Assembly: GCF_018812025.1 (NCBI RefSeq)
Contig: NC_063054.1
Coordinates: 6,188,582 to 6,252,581, forward strand
Reading direction: 5' to 3'
DNA: 64,000 bases
Source: Megalobrama amblycephala
Taxonomy: Eukaryota > Chordata > Actinopteri > Cypriniformes > Xenocyprididae
In this document: positions 22,760 through 35,247 of the stretch, piece by piece
Layout: every line of letters starts with the position of its first letter
Position numbering within the stretch: position 1 is the stretch's first letter
Program-made: the position numbers and the translations under genes
Notes under the pieces: model-generated
What the model was told of the DNA's origin: nothing
Databases searched by the model: none
What the model saw: only the letters and a program-made list of their open reading frames with translations

Positions 22760-23323
22760 TTAAAGGGGTCCTGTTATGATTTTTACATTTTTAACTGTTG
22801 GAGAATGAAAAAGGTCTGCAAAGTTATTCTCTATATTGGTAAGCAATGTTTCTGAACTCACTGAAATGCTTCGATTGTAGTGTTGAGTTTTCTTCTGGGA
22901 ACAAACGCATCACAATATTCCCTATTTAAATAATTCCCACCCCAAAAAACAAAAAAAAAAAACAACAAAAAAAACAACAAAAGAGATGAGGCCAGTTTGA
23001 GTTGTTAGTTGTGTGTTGAAACTCATAGTTATGGATTAGGAGCTTGACATTTCCCAAACATGCTCGAAATGGTTGACCAATCACAACACACTGGTCCAGC
23101 CGACCAATTAGAGCACACTGTGCTTTTTGGAAGGAAGGGCTTCACAGAGACAAGAACTAAACGGAGTGTTGCTGACAGACTGGGATAACAGGTGCTGCAA
23201 CAATGTATATATGTTAAAAAAAAAAAAATTTTTTTTTTTAACATTCAAGCATGAAAACTTATTCTGGTAGACCCCAAAAACAAAATCAAGACTTTGAAAA
23301 AGGGCACAATAGGTCCCCTTTAA
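22760..23323. mobile_element. TTAA-flanked MITE (TTAAAGGGG ends)
   Basis: Begins TTAAAGGGGTCCTGTTATGA and ends AATAGGTCCCCTTTAA, with TTAA at both edges. The interior (GACCAATCACAACACACTGG) is shared, inverted, with 32180-32330. A_n/T_n tracts at 22950-22975 and 23215-23240 complicate the middle. Confidence 0.85.
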
Positions 23324-24249
23324 GGTTTAGACTAGTCATGTAGTGTGTATTTCAGTTGTTGCAGGCGAATCTTGTTTTTAGTAACTGAAAGTCACACTGT
23401 TTATTTTAGTGTCATTAATCGGAATCATAAAAAAAAAATACCATGGCTGGTTTGAAAAAAAGGCTAATAACACAAGTACAATCATTTGTGTGTGTGGTTT
23501 GTGTTGTTAAACCTTCTGGGTCAGAACTTCTGCCCACTGCAGTTTAACTTCCAGGACCTCTGGCTGTCCTGTCAGGACCATTTGAATTCAATCGTGGGCT
23601 TCACAGTTTACCTCTGGGCGGTTTGTGTGGATTCCCAACACCACAAAACTTTAATGGGAAACAGGATATCAGAGGAAAAACATAGTGGGAATGTTTTGGC
23701 TCTTCAGCTGAGGTTTATGGTGGTGTATATGTGGTGGATTTTTAACAGCACTTGGAGAAGAATTCAAAAGTAATTCACCTTGATGTGCTCAAGTTCATTT
23801 TGGGGTTTGGAATTGAAGTAGGTTTCTTATGCGTTTTTTCACTAAAAGCTATGATTGATATCAGTGGTATCAGTTCAATATAATTCAATAACAATGAATA
23901 ATCAAAAAGCTCACACTTCCTGTTAATGCCTGTGCCGCATACTGATATGAGCTCACATTTAGGAGCTTGTTCTTGTTTTTGCTGGGTTTATTAGAGGAAG
24001 CAAGTACTAAATTAGCACATTCGGTGCTTTTGTTTAGAGAGATGCTGTAGATTTTGTATGGGAGAATTAGTGTAGTGTTAAATGTTTAGGGCTGCAACTA
24101 ACAACTATTCTGATTATCTATTAATTTAAATTATTTTGATTAATCAAAATAATTGAAGGTTATTCCAGTCGCTAAAGAACGTGCCACATTTCCTTTAGAA
24201 ATGGAAAATATACATTTGTAAGGTTTAGGGTCACAATATTTACTTTTTT
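23324..24249 (+). other. rad51b intron with a hAT terminus
   Basis: Mostly unrecognised. At 24087 TTAGGGCTGCAACTAACAAC and the AT-rich ATTAATCAAAATAATTG after it are the start of a known-looking hAT MITE whose other end was not found nearby. Confidence 0.5.
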
Positions 24250-25744
24250 TATATATATATATATATTATATTATATATTATATATATATATATATATTTT
24301 TGAAGTCTCTTATGCTTACCAAGATTGCATTTATTTGATCCAAACAAAAAATAAACTGTAAAATCAAAACATTAACGGGCCAAGAAAAACAAAGTAAACA
24401 AGGAAGCTAGCATCAGACTAAGAATTGTCATCATGGACTATGGTAGCAACTGAGACAGACACTGCATGTTAATTTTGAAGTCAGTCAGACCAACGGTACT
24501 GTAGTTATTTTTTTTCTCAGAGTGCCCCCCATACATAAGCATGTCAAATTTGGTGAAAATATCTCATTTCAATTAGGAGTTATAGACATTTATATGTATG
24601 AACACACAAAAACCCACACCTGACTTTGGTTGCATAGTCGATGACCGATGTTTCCGATTTTCCTACAGTGCTTTCGTTTCGATCGGACTAATGGTTTTGA
24701 AGATATTCGCGAATTTTGTTTAAACGCTAAATCACAACGTTGCACTAAGCGTTGATTTTACCACTAGGTGGCGCTGGTACGAAACTTCTCAGACTCCTTA
24801 AGGGCATCGTGCCGATGACCCATACCGAGTTTCATAATGATATGTTCGTGCATTCGTAAAATACAGAATTTTCCTACAAAATTCAAAATGGCTGACGCCC
24901 AAAATGGCTGATATGGGAAAACTGGATATCATCCGACTTGGCATGATGCCCTGAATCTAACAAAACCACATTTATATTTAGACAAACTTTTCAGAAGTTA
25001 CAAGCAAAAATTGCCCTTTTTTTGTATCTCCATGCCAAGTAGGTAGCTCTGTGTCGATACGCAGCATGTAACCTCAGGTCATACTTGTGATGACATGGAC
25101 CAAGTTTGGTCTGAATAGGATAAAGTGTTGAGGAGATAGAGCCTTACATCTATTTTCGCAAGCGCAACGTAAAATTCGTTCACACGTTTTTTGAAAACAA
25201 TTTGACAAATCAACTTGAATTTCATAACAATGGTCTGAAGATGATCTGGTTTAATTTTTGTGAAAATCGGAACAATGGCCTTGGAGGAGTTCGAAAAGTA
25301 GTTTTTTTTTGTTTGTTTGTTTTTTTTTTTTTGGAAAATTCAAAATGGTGAGAGAATTTTCATGACATCATAGGCTGAGCGTCTTGAGCAAGGAATCGGA
25401 GGAAAATTTTGTTTCTAGCCCTTACGGTTCAAAAGCTATTAGCATAAACGTGAGAGTAAATTCGGACAGTCGGTGGCGATAGAGCGATTGAGATAGAGAC
25501 TCCAAATTTGCTATGGTGACAGTTCTCTATCTATCTGCCAAATTTCATAACTTTTCCACAAGCAGTACTATGGGCTGCCATAGACTTTGAGAGCGGAAGA
25601 AGTAGAAGAAAAAGAATAATAAGAACGGCAACAGATACAATAGGTTTCGATCAGTTTAATGTGTCTTTGCTTAATAAAAGTATTCATTTCTTCCCCAAAA
25701 ATATAAAAAAAATGCACTGACCCCAAACTTTTGAACGGTAGTGT
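24250..25744. repeat. Decayed MITE split by a second interspersed repeat
   Basis: A (TA)n patch at 24250-24297 leads into TGAAGTCTCTTATGCTTACC, part of the CTACCATTC MITE family. Its other end, CCCCAAACTTTTGAACGGTAG, is at about 25722-25742. Between them (about 24530-25660) lies a different moderately GC-rich unit of unknown class with phrases such as AATTTGGTGAAAAT and, at its end, AAGAACGGCAACAGATACAA. It carries CCACTAGGTGGCGCTGG at 24761-24777, an excellent CTCF-core look-alike. Confidence 0.55.
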
Positions 25745-26399
25745 TTACTTTGTTGTGCAATTTTTAGGCTACAAATGTGCTTAGATTAGCCAAACATCAA
25801 TAATTTACTTAAAGTTTGTGCAATGGGGGAAAAAAGCTGAGTCTCTCTTACACTAGTTTTTCGTTATATCACAACATCTAAGCAATTCCCTATTTCTGTA
25901 TTTTGCTGACAAGGCTTCTCTATAAAGTGATTGTGTGGTTGTGTGTCTTTGTGTTGGAGAGTGAGAAAGTCTTGTGTGTGTCCAGTTCAATCCAGCTATT
26001 GAATAGTTTTGCTGTGGTCTGGCTCTGTGCATCAGTTGTGTTAATCAGTCTCTCTCTCAACAAGTGCATCTTTGATGTGTGGCTCGCAAGGCCTGCCAGC
26101 TTCAAATAAAGACCCTGTATGAGAAAGGCCTTTGAAACACTCTTCACACACTTCTCTCTGAGCTCTTTACACTATGTCCTCAAGTCAATCGCACACGCAT
26201 ACACTAATACTTCCTGCCAATATTTGATCTCAACACGCCTCTGTACTTCACTTTAATCCAGAAATGATTATTGTTTGTTACTGGTGTGTGGGTGATGCCA
26301 AAAGTGCTAATGCAAATTAATGAAATGATAGAAACCTCGACTTCCTCATCTGAAACAAACACCTTTTCCTCCAACTGTGACATTGTTTGGGTTTGGTAG
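25745..26399 (+). other. rad51b intron, no recognised feature
   Basis: Non-repetitive to the eye; the overlapping short frames at 25903-26147 show no family motif. Confidence 0.5.
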
Positions 26400-26680
26400 G
26401 GTTTTTAATGTTTTTGAAAGTCTCTTATTCTCATGAAGGCTGCATTTATTTGATCAAAATACATAATATTGGCACAATTTAAAATAGCTATTTTATATTT
26501 GTATCTATTTCAAAATGTGATTTAAGCATCATTCCTCCAGTCTTCAGTGTTGCATGATCCTTCTGAAATCATTCTAATATGTTGATTTGCTGCAAACATG
26601 TTGTATAATTACCCCAATTTAAATATTTACTTTCATGTTTGATTAATTTAACGCAACCTTGCTGCATAACAATTTCTTAA
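26400..26680. repeat. Decayed CTACCATTC-family MITE
   Basis: Phrases GAAAGTCTCTTATTCTCATG, GGCTGCATTTATTTGATCAA and ATCATTCTAATATG match the interior of that family. The terminal repeats are lost. Confidence 0.6.
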
Positions 26681-26917
26681 AACACTTTATTTTAAGGTTA
26701 CATATACTTACATTTAGTAACATATAAGTATATGTTACTATGTAACATATACTTACTAGTAATAACAGTAAATCATGCATAATTACAAGTAATTAACCCT
26801 AAACCAAGCCCTAACTCTAACCTTAACCCTGTAGTAATTGCATATAGTTAATTAATATTACTCAGTGCTTATTTGTGTAATTACACTGTCACAATGTCAC
26901 CTTAAAATAAAGTGTTC
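26681..26917. mobile_element. Short MITE with ACACTTTATTTTAAGGT ends
   Basis: Left end AACACTTTATTTTAAGGT and right end ACCTTAAAATAAAGTGTT are inverted copies (right copy starts at about 26900). The 237-bp interior includes the local palindrome AGTAACATATAAGTATATGT and the phrase CCCTAACTCTAACCTTAACC, typical of a small fish MITE. Confidence 0.85.
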
Positions 26918-27444
26918 TATATCAACTAGTTGACTTCTCTGTTCTAAGCCCAGTTCACTTGACCCCAATCAGACACGTTTCTTGAGGGCATTTACGTGAC
27001 TCATGTTCTTCAAAACAGCTGTATGGAGTGGAACAGAATGCAGGGGTCTCGAGTTGACGTGACAAAACACAAAACTTTTTCTCATTTAGAAAAAATATTT
27101 AAATATGCACTGGAAATGAATATTTTGGCCCCTAACCTTTAAATGTTTACCATTGCATACTGTACCAGTCAACTCTGTCTCGAAAAATGATCTCATTACT
27201 TCTAACTCATTCTATATTCCCGTCATCCCTCCATGTTGTGTAACTTCCTGTGCCATAAATGTCTTGAGACATTTCTATGTGAATTTAGAAGGAAGTTGTG
27301 AGATAATTAGTTAATCTGTGCGTTTAAACTCTCCAAAAAGCCCCAAGTCAATGTTCCTGCCAAGAAACAAAATCATAAGCACTCTTACACTAATGTCAAA
27401 AAAATGTGAAGACATGAACAATTTTCACCATCTGTCACATTTAC
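26918..27444 (+). other. rad51b intron, no recognised feature
   Basis: AT-rich intron without recognisable ends or frames. Confidence 0.5.
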
Positions 27445-28345
27445 ATAATGGTAGGGCCAGTAAGATTTTTTTTTTTTTTTTTTAAGAAATTCATATTTTT
27501 ATTCAAAAAAGATGCACTAAATTTAATTAAAAGGGACGGTAAAGACATTTATAATATTACAAAATGTTTCTATTTAAAATAAATGCTCTTCTTTTAAACT
27601 ATTTTAAACTATTTCCATCAAATAATCCTAACAAAAATGTATCAGTTTCCACAAATTTGAGCAGCACAACTATTTTCAACACTTGATATGAACTCTTTCT
27701 TGCATATTAATGTGACTTCTAATGGATCATGTGAATAATAGGAATACATTACAAGAATTTGACCAAAAATTATGCACCCCCTGATGAAAATAACATCACA
27801 ACATTTGTTTCCATCAAGAGAGGCATACATTTTTAGTCAAGATCTTGTATTGACAATCCAAGAGTCAAGCACTCTGTAAAGTCTACTCCAGCACATCCCA
27901 AACCCAAAGACTTGAATTTAAGGTCTGGACTCCGAGGTACCAGTACATGTGTGAAAGTGATTCTTCATGCTCCCTTCCAACCATTTTTTCACAATTTGAG
28001 CCTGATGAATCCTGACATTGTCAGTATGGCCGTGATGTGTCGTCTTACATGGCTGTTTAAAAAATGAAAAGCTACACACTCCATCAGTTAGAGTTAGAAG
28101 AACTGTTGCCAAACATGTAACATGCTAGAAACATAATAATCACTGCAATAATGATCCAATTATAAACTATTAAGCATTTGCCTATTTAAATCCAAACAGA
28201 CTTTTTTTTTTTTTGGCCGGGTAGTGTATATTAAAACAGCATATTTGAATAATTTTTCACAAAATTATGTTTTTTACTGTATTTTTTATCAAATAAATGC
28301 AGCCTCAGTAAGCATAAGAGATTTTAAAAACACTTTGAAATGTTT
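27445..28345 (-). repeat. Decayed MITE containing a Tc1-like remnant
   Basis: Flanks (GGCCAGTAAGATTTTTTTTT at 27450, AATGCAGCCTCAGTAAGCAT near 28297) belong to the CTACCATTC MITE family. The middle, about 27830-28080, reads on the - strand like a broken Tc1 transposase gene (complement of CACAATTTGAGCCTGATGAA and ATTTAAGGTCTGGACTC). Stops and deletions are frequent. Confidence 0.5.
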
Positions 28346-29176
28346 GTAACCAAAAATCAGTTGTAACCAATTGTGTGCATGAAATAATTTGGAATTTGGG
28401 ATTATTTTGGGTTGTTGCTAAGATGCAGATAAGCAGTCATAAGTGATTTTGTGTAGTGTAAACAGCATAGTTCTAAATGAGAGCATTTGTACAAGTCCAT
28501 AACAAAAACATTAATAAACTGAGGAACACAATTCTCAACTTGTCTTTCATTTGTAACCTTCATAAAGAATATGGCATGCTCGTTGATACCTACAAAATAA
28601 GTATTTTTTTAAAGTAAATTATTTTAATCAAAATAATGTAGAGAGATAAATAATTTATTATGATTGTCTTCATAATTGTGCAGTCCTAATACAAGGCAGA
28701 ATAGAAAGTAGAGAAAGGAACAAAAGAGATATTACCCAAGATCTCTCATGTCTGGGATTTCACTTATGGATACAGGATTGTTTAACAGCCTGCTGGGACT
28801 CACCATGGAGCACATATGGAACATGCTGTCATTGCAGAATAGAAGAGCTGGACGGCACTGTGTGTGTTTGTGTCTGCCTGTCTAACTGTCTGTCTGTCTC
28901 CATATGGTCGCCCTTTTTATCTCACCATGAGCGAGAAGTGACTTAAACTTGCTTTCATACAGTATGTTGCGGTAAACAGCATAGCGCCAGATGATAGACG
29001 CATGCTGATATTAATCGTGAATTTGCCTGTCACTCCACTCAGTCTTATTCAGCACATGCTGATTCATTTGACTTAACTTAGAGCTTCACACCTAAATAAA
29101 TATCAGACGCCATCATTAATAACTGAAGACTCTCAAAATGCCTTTATCAGTGTTAAAAAATAGTTGTATGCACATG
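28346..29176 (+). other. rad51b intron with a hAT-like end
   Basis: At about 28672-28690 AATTGTGCAGTCCTAAT resembles a hAT 3' terminus. The remaining sequence shows no recognised feature. Confidence 0.45.
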
Positions 29177-30734
29177 CAATGTTTCCCATACATTGACTAG
29201 ACTGTGGCGGCCCGCCACATTCTAATTTGTCCCGCCACAATCTCAAAATGAAACGGAAATTAGATTTGTCGCGATATTTAAATTACCGTCTGATAATTGC
29301 GCTCTTTTATATGGCAAAAGTGGGAGTCATAGAGCAAAATAAGTAGAATAGCACCAATTAAGTTTTCGTGCACTATATTCAAAGTCATCTGAAGCCATTC
29401 CATAGCTTCATGTGAGGGACAGAAGGATATGTACATCGAGAAGTTCACGGTCGGAAACTCGTCTTCCCTCTGCTACAGCTGTCAATCATTCAGCACTCAA
29501 ACAGCGAGTCGCGTTCGGTTATGACAGTCAGCACGGTAAAACTCTCCAATATGCTATATTCTCATTATAATACTTGATATGTAGATAAAGGACTGTGGAT
29601 TTGCATAAAACGACTTTATCTTGCTGGAGTTTATTGCTGTTTCTGAACGATGTCATCATACTGGCTACAGGGTGTCTGCACAACACAAGGACTATGAAAA
29701 AAAGTGAGAAGAGACATATGATTAATAAACTGCTATATGCAGATATATAAAGGGATTGTCTTTGTACCATGAACTTTTCAATGCGCAGCGCAACTGCGCG
29801 CTCTGACTCGATATTGCTTCAAGCACATCATTCTGCACCCGGGATGCGCATTACCGTTTTTTTGCGGCTGTTTTGAAGCGTTTATTATCATTGTTTTGCA
29901 CACTGAAAGATTATTAATTGCCTATTTTGTTCTGTCGTATCTATCATATCTTGTTGCCCCATTAAAAAGCTGCACAATACATTTAAAATAAGCGTCTTTT
30001 AATCTTACATTAATATAAATACATATAATTATTTACATATAAATCTAATATAAATCTTTTTTTTTTTTCATTTCATAAGAAAACAAATAGTCATTTTAAA
30101 CTTTTTATTAACCTTTGGATTTATAAAATTACTGTGCAAAGTTTTTTTTTTTTTTTTTTTTTTTTTTTTCTTCCAAGAATTAGGCTAGCATACTTTTTGC
30201 TGCTGAATTATATACTCACCTAGTTTACCTATTTTATTTATTTATTGGTCAGCTTATGATTATATATTTTTATTCATTTGTTATTTTTCTCTATAATGAA
30301 GTAGTGTGTTTGCATTCTGGATTGGTTAACAAATCAAAGAGTGACCATTAGTTCCACAAATTCAGATGCAGGCTCCCACTAATAAATTAATTCAACAAAG
30401 GTAACCTCTTTTGCTACATATTTTAATGGTTTAAATGTGTACTCTACATGTTTGACCACTTATGAACTATCATTTATCCTACTACATGCTGTGTATGTGA
30501 CTAATGTGCTCTACCATCACCAATAAATAAATTACTATAAGAGAACAAATTGTTTACAAGAGAACAAATTTCTTCATTGATCTAGTCACTTAATTTTGCT
30601 CTCAGAATGCACCAGATTAATGCATTTAAATTTAAAATTTACAAAATTTTCCTCCGGGCGGCATGCCCCCGGACCCCCCTAGAGGAACCGATGTCCGCCC
30701 ACCACAGTCTCACAAAATCCTGTGGGAAACACTG
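29177..30734. mobile_element. hAT-like element (CARTGTTTCCCA ends)
   Basis: Starts CAATGTTTCCCATACATTGA and ends TGTGGGAAACACTG, a 12-bp near-perfect inverted repeat, with further inverted similarity inside (GGCGGCCCGCCACATTC versus GTCCGCCCACCACAGTC). The 8-bp flanks differ, so the target duplication is lost or the ends are slightly off. No transposase remains. A 29-base T-run lies at about 30140-30168. Confidence 0.75.
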
Positions 30735-31045
30735 ACATGTATGAAAAGTTAAGATCGTAATACTGATAGTAATGCAGTCTATATTACCGTTTACTCATCA
30801 CAATCTCAAACAAACTTCATAATAGGAATCATAAAAGGAACAGATTGGTGGCTAATTACCTAAGCTTTGTCAGTTGCAACTTTGAGGACAAAATTCTTGA
30901 GCTTTGTGGTCTAACGATCTAGCAAAGCCTAACTAGTCCAGGGTCTACCATTAAAGGTGACCTAAGACAACTTATAACTTGTCAGCAAGTCTAACGTATA
31001 CAGCATATAGAATACTTTGTTAGTATGGGGTCAGTGGAAGTGGGC

Positions 31046-31115
31046 TGAGAAATGTGAAATAGTGCTTAAAATTTTAGCTTTAAACCCAATTTATTTTAAG
31101 AGGCTGTATTAAGCC
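31046..31115. repeat. 70-bp direct repeat, left copy
   Basis: AAATAGTGCTTAAAATTTTA followed by GCTTTAAACCCAATTTATTT reappears at 32120-32165 with two or three changes. The two copies bracket the Tc1-like remnant 31201-32107. Both lie in sequence of the TTAAAGGGG MITE class. Confidence 0.8.
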
Positions 31116-31200
31116 CTTTCACAAAGTCTTGATTTAGTTTTTGGGGTCTACTAGAATAGGTTTTCGTGCCATAATGTTCAAAAACACATTTTTTTAAATA

Positions 31201-32107
31201 CAAACCCGATTCCAAAAAAGTTGGGACACTGTACAAATTGTGAAAAAAAAACAGAATGCAATGATGTGAAAGTTTCAAATTTCAGTATTTTATTCAGAAT
31301 ACAACATAGATGACGTATCAAATGTTTAAACTGAGAAAATGTATAATTTTAAGGGAAAAATAAGTTGATTTTATTTCATGGCATCAACACACCAAAAAGT
31401 TGGGACAAGGCCAGTTTACCACTTTGCATCCCCTCTTCTTTTTATCAGTTGCAACTTGGGGACTGAGGACAAGTTGCTCAAGTTTAGGAATAAAGTTGTC
31501 CCATTCTTTCTTACAGGCTTCTAGTTGCTCAACTTTAGGTCTTCTTTGGCATCTTCCTCTCTATGATGCGCCAAATGTTTTCTATGGGTGAAAGATTTCA
31601 GTACCCGGATCCTCCTCCAAAGCATGATGTTGTAATTGATGCAGTATGTGGTCTGGCATTGTCATGTTGGAAAATGCAAGTCTTCCTGAAAGAGAGACAT
31701 CTGGTGGGAGCTATGTTGTTCTAGAACTTGAATATATTCAGCATTGATGGTGCCTTTCCAGGTGAGCTGCCCTGCCACAGAACAGTTTTCCACTTTGCCA
31801 CAGTCCATATTAAAACTGGCCCAGAACGCCTGCGCTTGTCATGTTTAGATATGGCTTCTTTTTTGCAAGTAGCCGGCAACGGCGAACGGCACGGTGGATT
31901 GTGTTACCGACAATGTTTCTGGAATACTGAGCCCATGTTGTGATTTCCATACAGTACCATTCCTGTATGTATGCAGTGCCGTTAACGGCCCGAAGTCACG
32001 GACATCCAGTATGGTTTTCCGGCCTTGACCCTTACGGATTCAGATTCTCTGAAACTTGATGATATTATGACTGTAGTGATGATAACTTCAAATTCTTTGC
32101 AATTTTC
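31201..32107 (-). mobile_element. Deleted Tc1/mariner-like transposon
   Basis: Begins right after a TA (31199-31200) with CAAACCCGATTCCAAAAAAG then TTGGGACACTG, the terminus of a widespread fish Tc1-like family. The interior on the - strand corresponds to its transposase (complement of CACAGAACAGTTTTCCACTT and CAGTATGGTTTTCCGGCC) but carries many small deletions and no long frame. The far terminus is missing: the match ends near 32107 in CTTTGCAATTTTCTCTGAGA. Confidence 0.85.
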
Positions 32108-32365
32108 TCTGAGAAAAATGTCAAATAGTGTTTAAGATTTTAGCTTTAAACCCAATTTATTTTAAGAGGCCATATTATGCATTGTTGCAGCACCTCTCTT
32201 CCCAGTCTATCAGTAACATTCTGTTTAGTTCTTGTCTCTGTGAATCCCCTCCTTCCAAAAAGCACAATGTGCTCCGATTGGTCGGCTGGATCAGTGTGTT
32301 GTGATTGGTCAACTGCTTTAAAGTGTGTTTCGGAAAATATTACACCCCTTATAACTGTGTGTTTC
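32108..32365. repeat. Direct repeat right copy and MITE interior
   Basis: Holds the second copy of the 70-bp repeat, then an inverted version of the interior of the MITE at 22760 (CACAATGTGCTCCGATTGGT). The 114-codon minus frame here is a shadow of that repeat. Confidence 0.7.
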
Positions 32366-33725
32366 AACCATAGACTGTAAAAAAAAAATATGGACGTAGT
32401 GTCCGTGACGTCACCCGTAGATTTCTGAAGAGCAGTTTTGAGGTGAAAATGAGGCCGCTGCCATCTTAGCTGCACTTCACCGCACGTCACTGTACGTCAC
32501 TCCCGGATAACTGAAAATGGGCAAAGAGGTGGGACGTAGTTGAACTGAGGTGCCATGGTTACTGAAACCATGCCACCTAGCTTGACGTGACCATGTTAGC
32601 AGGCAAAGGAGATACTATCTAAAATATTAATATTCTAATGATATAACTTATCTTTATTAGTTAATAAAGATAAGTTATATCATTAGAAAGTTATAAAGGT
32701 TTACTGTCGATCTACGGCGTCTTTTTTACGATATGCTCCAGCACCAGTAACTTAATTGAAATTTGTGTCAGGTTTGCACATGACAACATGAAAAATCAAA
32801 CAGGACTTCATACCTTTATAATGAAATAGTGATCGCGAAATAAATCCAATCCGTTGCACTTGGGTAAAATGTCCATGAGTGTCCATTGAAAAACAAAAAA
32901 AAACAGTACTTTTTGTCCACAAAAGCGTTAAATCCATGAAATATTAATATATTATCCATTGTTTGCATCACATTTCTTTTGAATGATCTGCTCTCCATCA
33001 TCGTTCTTCAAGAAATTATGCAACCTGGGCAGAGTTTTTGTTGTAAAACTGTATGTGATCATATATCTCACAAAAAAATGAGCCTACGTCCAAAATGCAG
33101 CAGTTTTAGTTATAATATCCAAGCGGTGCTGTCGGAGTTTGTGGTGTCTTGAGAAGGATATTCTCCAGCCATAGTCATAGTAAATCTCATGAACAAAACT
33201 TTTAGCCAATGCCACGACAATCCTTTCCTTCCGCATGCGTGCACATCTACACAGACGCACATCTGTCTCGACCATTAACGCAGCAAACCATATTATTTTA
33301 TAACTGTATAAAATAATCCTGAAAAAAGCACAAACACAGCAGAGATGCAAATTCAGCGGCTGGAATTAGCTGAGGTGACATGACGGCTCATAGACAGCAG
33401 CGCGATCCACCTGTCACTCAAGTGACCACGCCCTTAATTATGCAGAACTTTAAGGCTTACTATAATTTAAACGGATGATTATATATAATTTAAACCCCCC
33501 TCAGAGTTGTCATGAAGGGCAACATTAGTAGTATAGACCAAAACCACAATTTGTACCAACCTGTAAACATGTTTTTTTCTGCTGTAAAATTGGCCATTTT
33601 AACATGGGACTCAATGAGATTCTGCTCTCTTTTGGAGCCTGTCCCTAGTGGCCAGTCGATGAATTGCAGTTTAAGTCACTTCCGTATTGGCCTCAAGAGA
33701 AACTGGGGGAGGTTGCCGCTTGGTT
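32366..33725. repeat. Interspersed repeat (CAACCATAGACTGTAAAA type)
   Basis: Begins CAACCATAGACTGTAAAAAA followed by TATGGACGTAGTGTCCGTGA and runs to about ACTTCCGTATTGGCCTCAAG and GGTTGCCGCTTGG near 33723. The layout resembles a non-autonomous DNA transposon common in fish, but the ends are not matched inverted repeats here. Confidence 0.5.
32633..32688. repeat. Perfect 27-bp palindrome with 2-nt loop
   Basis: TTCTAATGATATAACTTATC and the next 7 bases pair exactly with the sequence ending at 32688; loop GT at 32660-32661. AT-rich, so a cruciform is possible. It lies within the interspersed repeat. Confidence 0.95.
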
Positions 33726-33766
33726 TCAACACAACTCGGCCAGACAACCCCCACAACCCACCCCCC

Positions 33767-33803
<37 letters not shown>

Positions 33804-35247
33804 ATATGCCTTGGGCAGGAATTATTTAAGTGAGGAATATTGCAATGTGTATGTTACCTGAAGAAGACTCAAGACTACAATCGAGACGTTTCAGCAAGTT
33901 CAGAAACAGTACTGACTGATATAAAGAATAACCCTTTGGAATGACCTTGTGCTTGGAAAAAAAAATCATAATATGTCCTCTTTAAACTGTAATAATATAT
34001 TTGTATAAAAAATATATATTTTGCTGTATTGGACCAGTTAACAGAGTCAAAAGTCAGATTTCTATCATCTCTTGAGTCATTACTCAAACAAAATGAGGAT
34101 ATTTCATTACCATTTCCCCTGTAGGAATTTCTGAATTATTATCCATTCAAAGGCATTGTAAAACATATTTTGGTAATAGGAGTTCTTGATTTCTTGGTTA
34201 TTGTCTTTCACATCCTCTTTTGTTACTTGTGGTTTATCATATTTAGCTTTTTATTAATGTTTCCAGTGCAAGAACTAATGTGCATAAGAAGCTCTAGGAT
34301 TTTAAAGGAATTTAATATATTTGAATCAAAGTTTGCTTGCTTCCAGCCAAGTCATTACAAAATGACTTGTGAGTATTGGTTTAGTACTGCAATAGTTCTC
34401 TGGTAAAACCGCTTTTTGGCAGAGTATGTAATGTGGTGTACCACTCATGTCTTGCCGGGAAATTTGGAAAATGTATTTCTTCACTGGTTATTCTTATATT
34501 TGAGTACAACATTTTGCTGCTCATAAATGTTGCACTGCTTGCTGAAGTTGACCTTTTCTTGAACACCTATGAGAAGTGCAGCCTGCATCAAGTCCAACTT
34601 GCTCCCATTCTTATCGAATTGAAATAATTGGACTTGTCTTACCTTAATTTTTGGCAAAGAAAACTTCGCTTCAGCCCGAGACTGAATGTCTATACAAAAC
34701 AGATGGTAGGTTACAAAGGAAGTTGTATGGCAACATGTCCAAACTTTCTGTGACTGTGCCCCTACCTGGAAGAAACTCTTGTGTTACTGAAGATCTAATG
34801 GAGGCGTGCTAAATTTCCTGGATGTTCTTGGCCAGTGTCATGACCCGGTCAATCCATGAGATATGAATGTAGCTTTTCTTTGTGGCACCAATACAGGGTA
34901 TCATGTGACAATCCACCACCACAGAGATATATTTGGTCTGACACTGGCACCCATTTTAAATCCATGTGGGTTGTCTTTAAATGGCTTATTGATATTGGGT
35001 AGCACCAGCAGGAAATTTAGGAATGGTTTCCATGGACTGTTTCATGGACCATCAACACCTACTCTCATTTTTGAAGGGAATAATTTTTCTGTTCTTTTGT
35101 AAATATACAGCCAAGATACATCTACTGAAAGAGGCTCCCTATATCATCTCCCTCAACCAGGAACAGATTTCCTTAGTGTAATCTTTTCTCCACTACATTT
35201 TTAAAATAGACCAGCCCTTTTCCTAAGCATGCAGTTAAGTCTGTCCA
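33726..35247 (+). other. rad51b intron, mostly unique
   Basis: A T-run occupies about 33771-33801. Near 33858 ACCTGAAGAAGACTCAAGAC followed by GAGACGTTTCAGC resembles the tail of some fish retroelements, but the evidence is weak. From 34090 to 35247 nothing repetitive was recognised. Confidence 0.5.

Noticed and set aside
31400..31943. Two + frames of 63 and 71 codons
   Set aside because: They are antisense to the broken transposase gene of a Tc1-like remnant.
33850..33900. Penelope-like or hammerhead-ribozyme tail (CTGAAGAAG ... GAGACGTTTC)
   Set aside because: Some resemblance to retroelement tails, but the hammerhead core (CTGATGA and GAAAC in the right spacing) is not present.
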